A stretch of 6,532 nucleotides of DNA from Bacteroidota bacterium. Its GTDB lineage: Bacteria; Bacteroidota; Ignavibacteria; SZUA-365. The position numbers and the translations under genes are program-made. Under the pieces are notes generated by a model. That model ran no database searches, had not been told where the DNA came from, and saw only the letters and a list, made by a program, of their open reading frames with translations. Below, piece by piece: positions 6,022 to 6,532 of this stretch (position 1 is the first letter of the stretch; each line of letters starts with the position of its first letter). The stretch spans positions 1-6,532 of the forward strand of contig JAGTUZ010000196.1 in NCBI GenBank assembly GCA_018224415.1. The letters run 5' to 3'.

Positions 6022-6532
6022 ATGAACGAAACCGCCCCGCTCATCCTTGTTACCGGTTCCACCGACGGCATCGGCCTCGCCACGGCCATCGGTCTGGCTC
6101 ATCGCGGCGCGCGTGTCGTCATCCACGGACGCAAGACCGAACGTATTGCTGCGGCCGAAGACGCCCTGCGGGCACAGGGACTGCAGACGGCGGGAAGCGT
6201 GCTCGGCGATTTCGCGGATCTATCCTCTGTACGCGCCATGGCGAAACAGGTGCGGGATGGTTTCCCCGACCTGCACGTGCTGCTCAACAACGCGGGAGTG
6301 TTCATGCAACAGAGGGACGTGAGCGTGGACGGACATGAAATGACCTGGCAGGTCAACCACCTCGCTCCCACGCTGCTGACGATGGAACTCCTGCCGTTGC
6401 TGCGGAAAAATGCCCCTTCCCGTATCGTCAACGTCGCTTCGATTGCACATGCCCGCGGCAGTATCGAACTCGCCGATCCGGGGGGCGAACGGGGGTACGA
6501 CGGCTATGCTGCGTATGCGCAGTCCAAGCTCG
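6022..6532 (+). CDS. Short-chain dehydrogenase/reductase, 3' end cut by the window
   Basis: An NAD(P)-dependent oxidoreductase of the classical SDR type; 170 codons are visible and the gene continues past the window. The Rossmann cofactor motif T11-G-S-T-D-G-I-G18 is followed by R37 after the second strand, which suggests NADP(H). Other SDR landmarks are D63, N89-N-A-G92, N112, the catalytic S140 and Y165-A-Q-S-K169. The overall pattern (VNHL, then VASIAH and a loop before the YxxxK) resembles retinol dehydrogenase/WW-domain oxidoreductase-like SDRs, but the substrate cannot be told. The start at 6022 lies 10 codons before the cofactor motif, as expected. It has no clear Shine-Dalgarno and lies beyond the operon terminator, so it is probably a separate transcript unrelated to ATP synthase. 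Confidence 0.92.
   Translation, partial: MNETAPLILVTGSTDGIGLATAIGLAHRGARVVIHGRKTERIAAAEDALRAQGLQTAGSVLGDFADLSSVRAMAKQVRDGFPDLHVLLNNAGVFMQQRDVSVDGHEMTWQVNHLAPTLLTMELLPLLRKNAPSRIVNVASIAHARGSIELADPGGERGYDGYAAYAQSKL

Noticed and set aside
5958..6338. Arg-rich plus-strand open frame overlapping the dehydrogenase start
   Set aside because: It begins inside the terminator stem, and the frame starting at 6022 has clear SDR motifs, so this one is a shadow.

Overview
The window is dominated by one operon for an F-type ATP synthase, all on the + strand. The order is atpZ-like, atpI-like, atpB (a), atpE (c), atpF (b), atpH (delta), atpA (alpha), atpG (gamma). A strong hairpin terminator follows. A separate short-chain dehydrogenase/reductase gene then starts and runs off the right edge.

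Organism: several traits point to the Bacteroidota/Chlorobiota (FCB) group, possibly an Ignavibacteria/Kapabacteria-like lineage. The a subunit is made with a cleavable signal peptide and a His/Asp-rich periplasmic leader. The alpha subunit has an extra segment after the P-loop. There is a single b subunit. atpD (beta) and atpC (epsilon) are absent after atpG, as in groups where atpDC sits at another locus. Most starts also lack a good Shine-Dalgarno sequence. Coding DNA is moderately GC-rich, while the leader upstream of the operon is clearly AT-richer. The phylum is an inference; the genus cannot be told from this window.

Layout: 1-191 is non-coding. It holds an 8-bp tandem repeat, an A/T tract, GAATTC-centred imperfect palindromes and a weak promoter candidate. 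192-871 encodes two small membrane proteins that overlap by ATGA and probably help assemble the Fo sector. 901-2785 encodes the Fo motor: a, c and b. 2801-3343 encodes the delta stalk subunit. 3440-5908 encodes alpha and gamma of F1. 5909-6021 is intergenic with the terminator. 6022 to the end is the partial dehydrogenase.

How it works together: a and the c ring carry ions across the membrane, b and delta hold the alpha3beta3 head still, and gamma turns inside it to drive ATP synthesis. Beta and epsilon must come from elsewhere in the genome. The c subunit has the only strong Shine-Dalgarno in the operon, which fits the need for many c copies per complex. I found no unknown multi-gene system. 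The most unusual point is the a subunit, where two half-channel residues that are normally polar or acidic/His appear as Ala and Lys.
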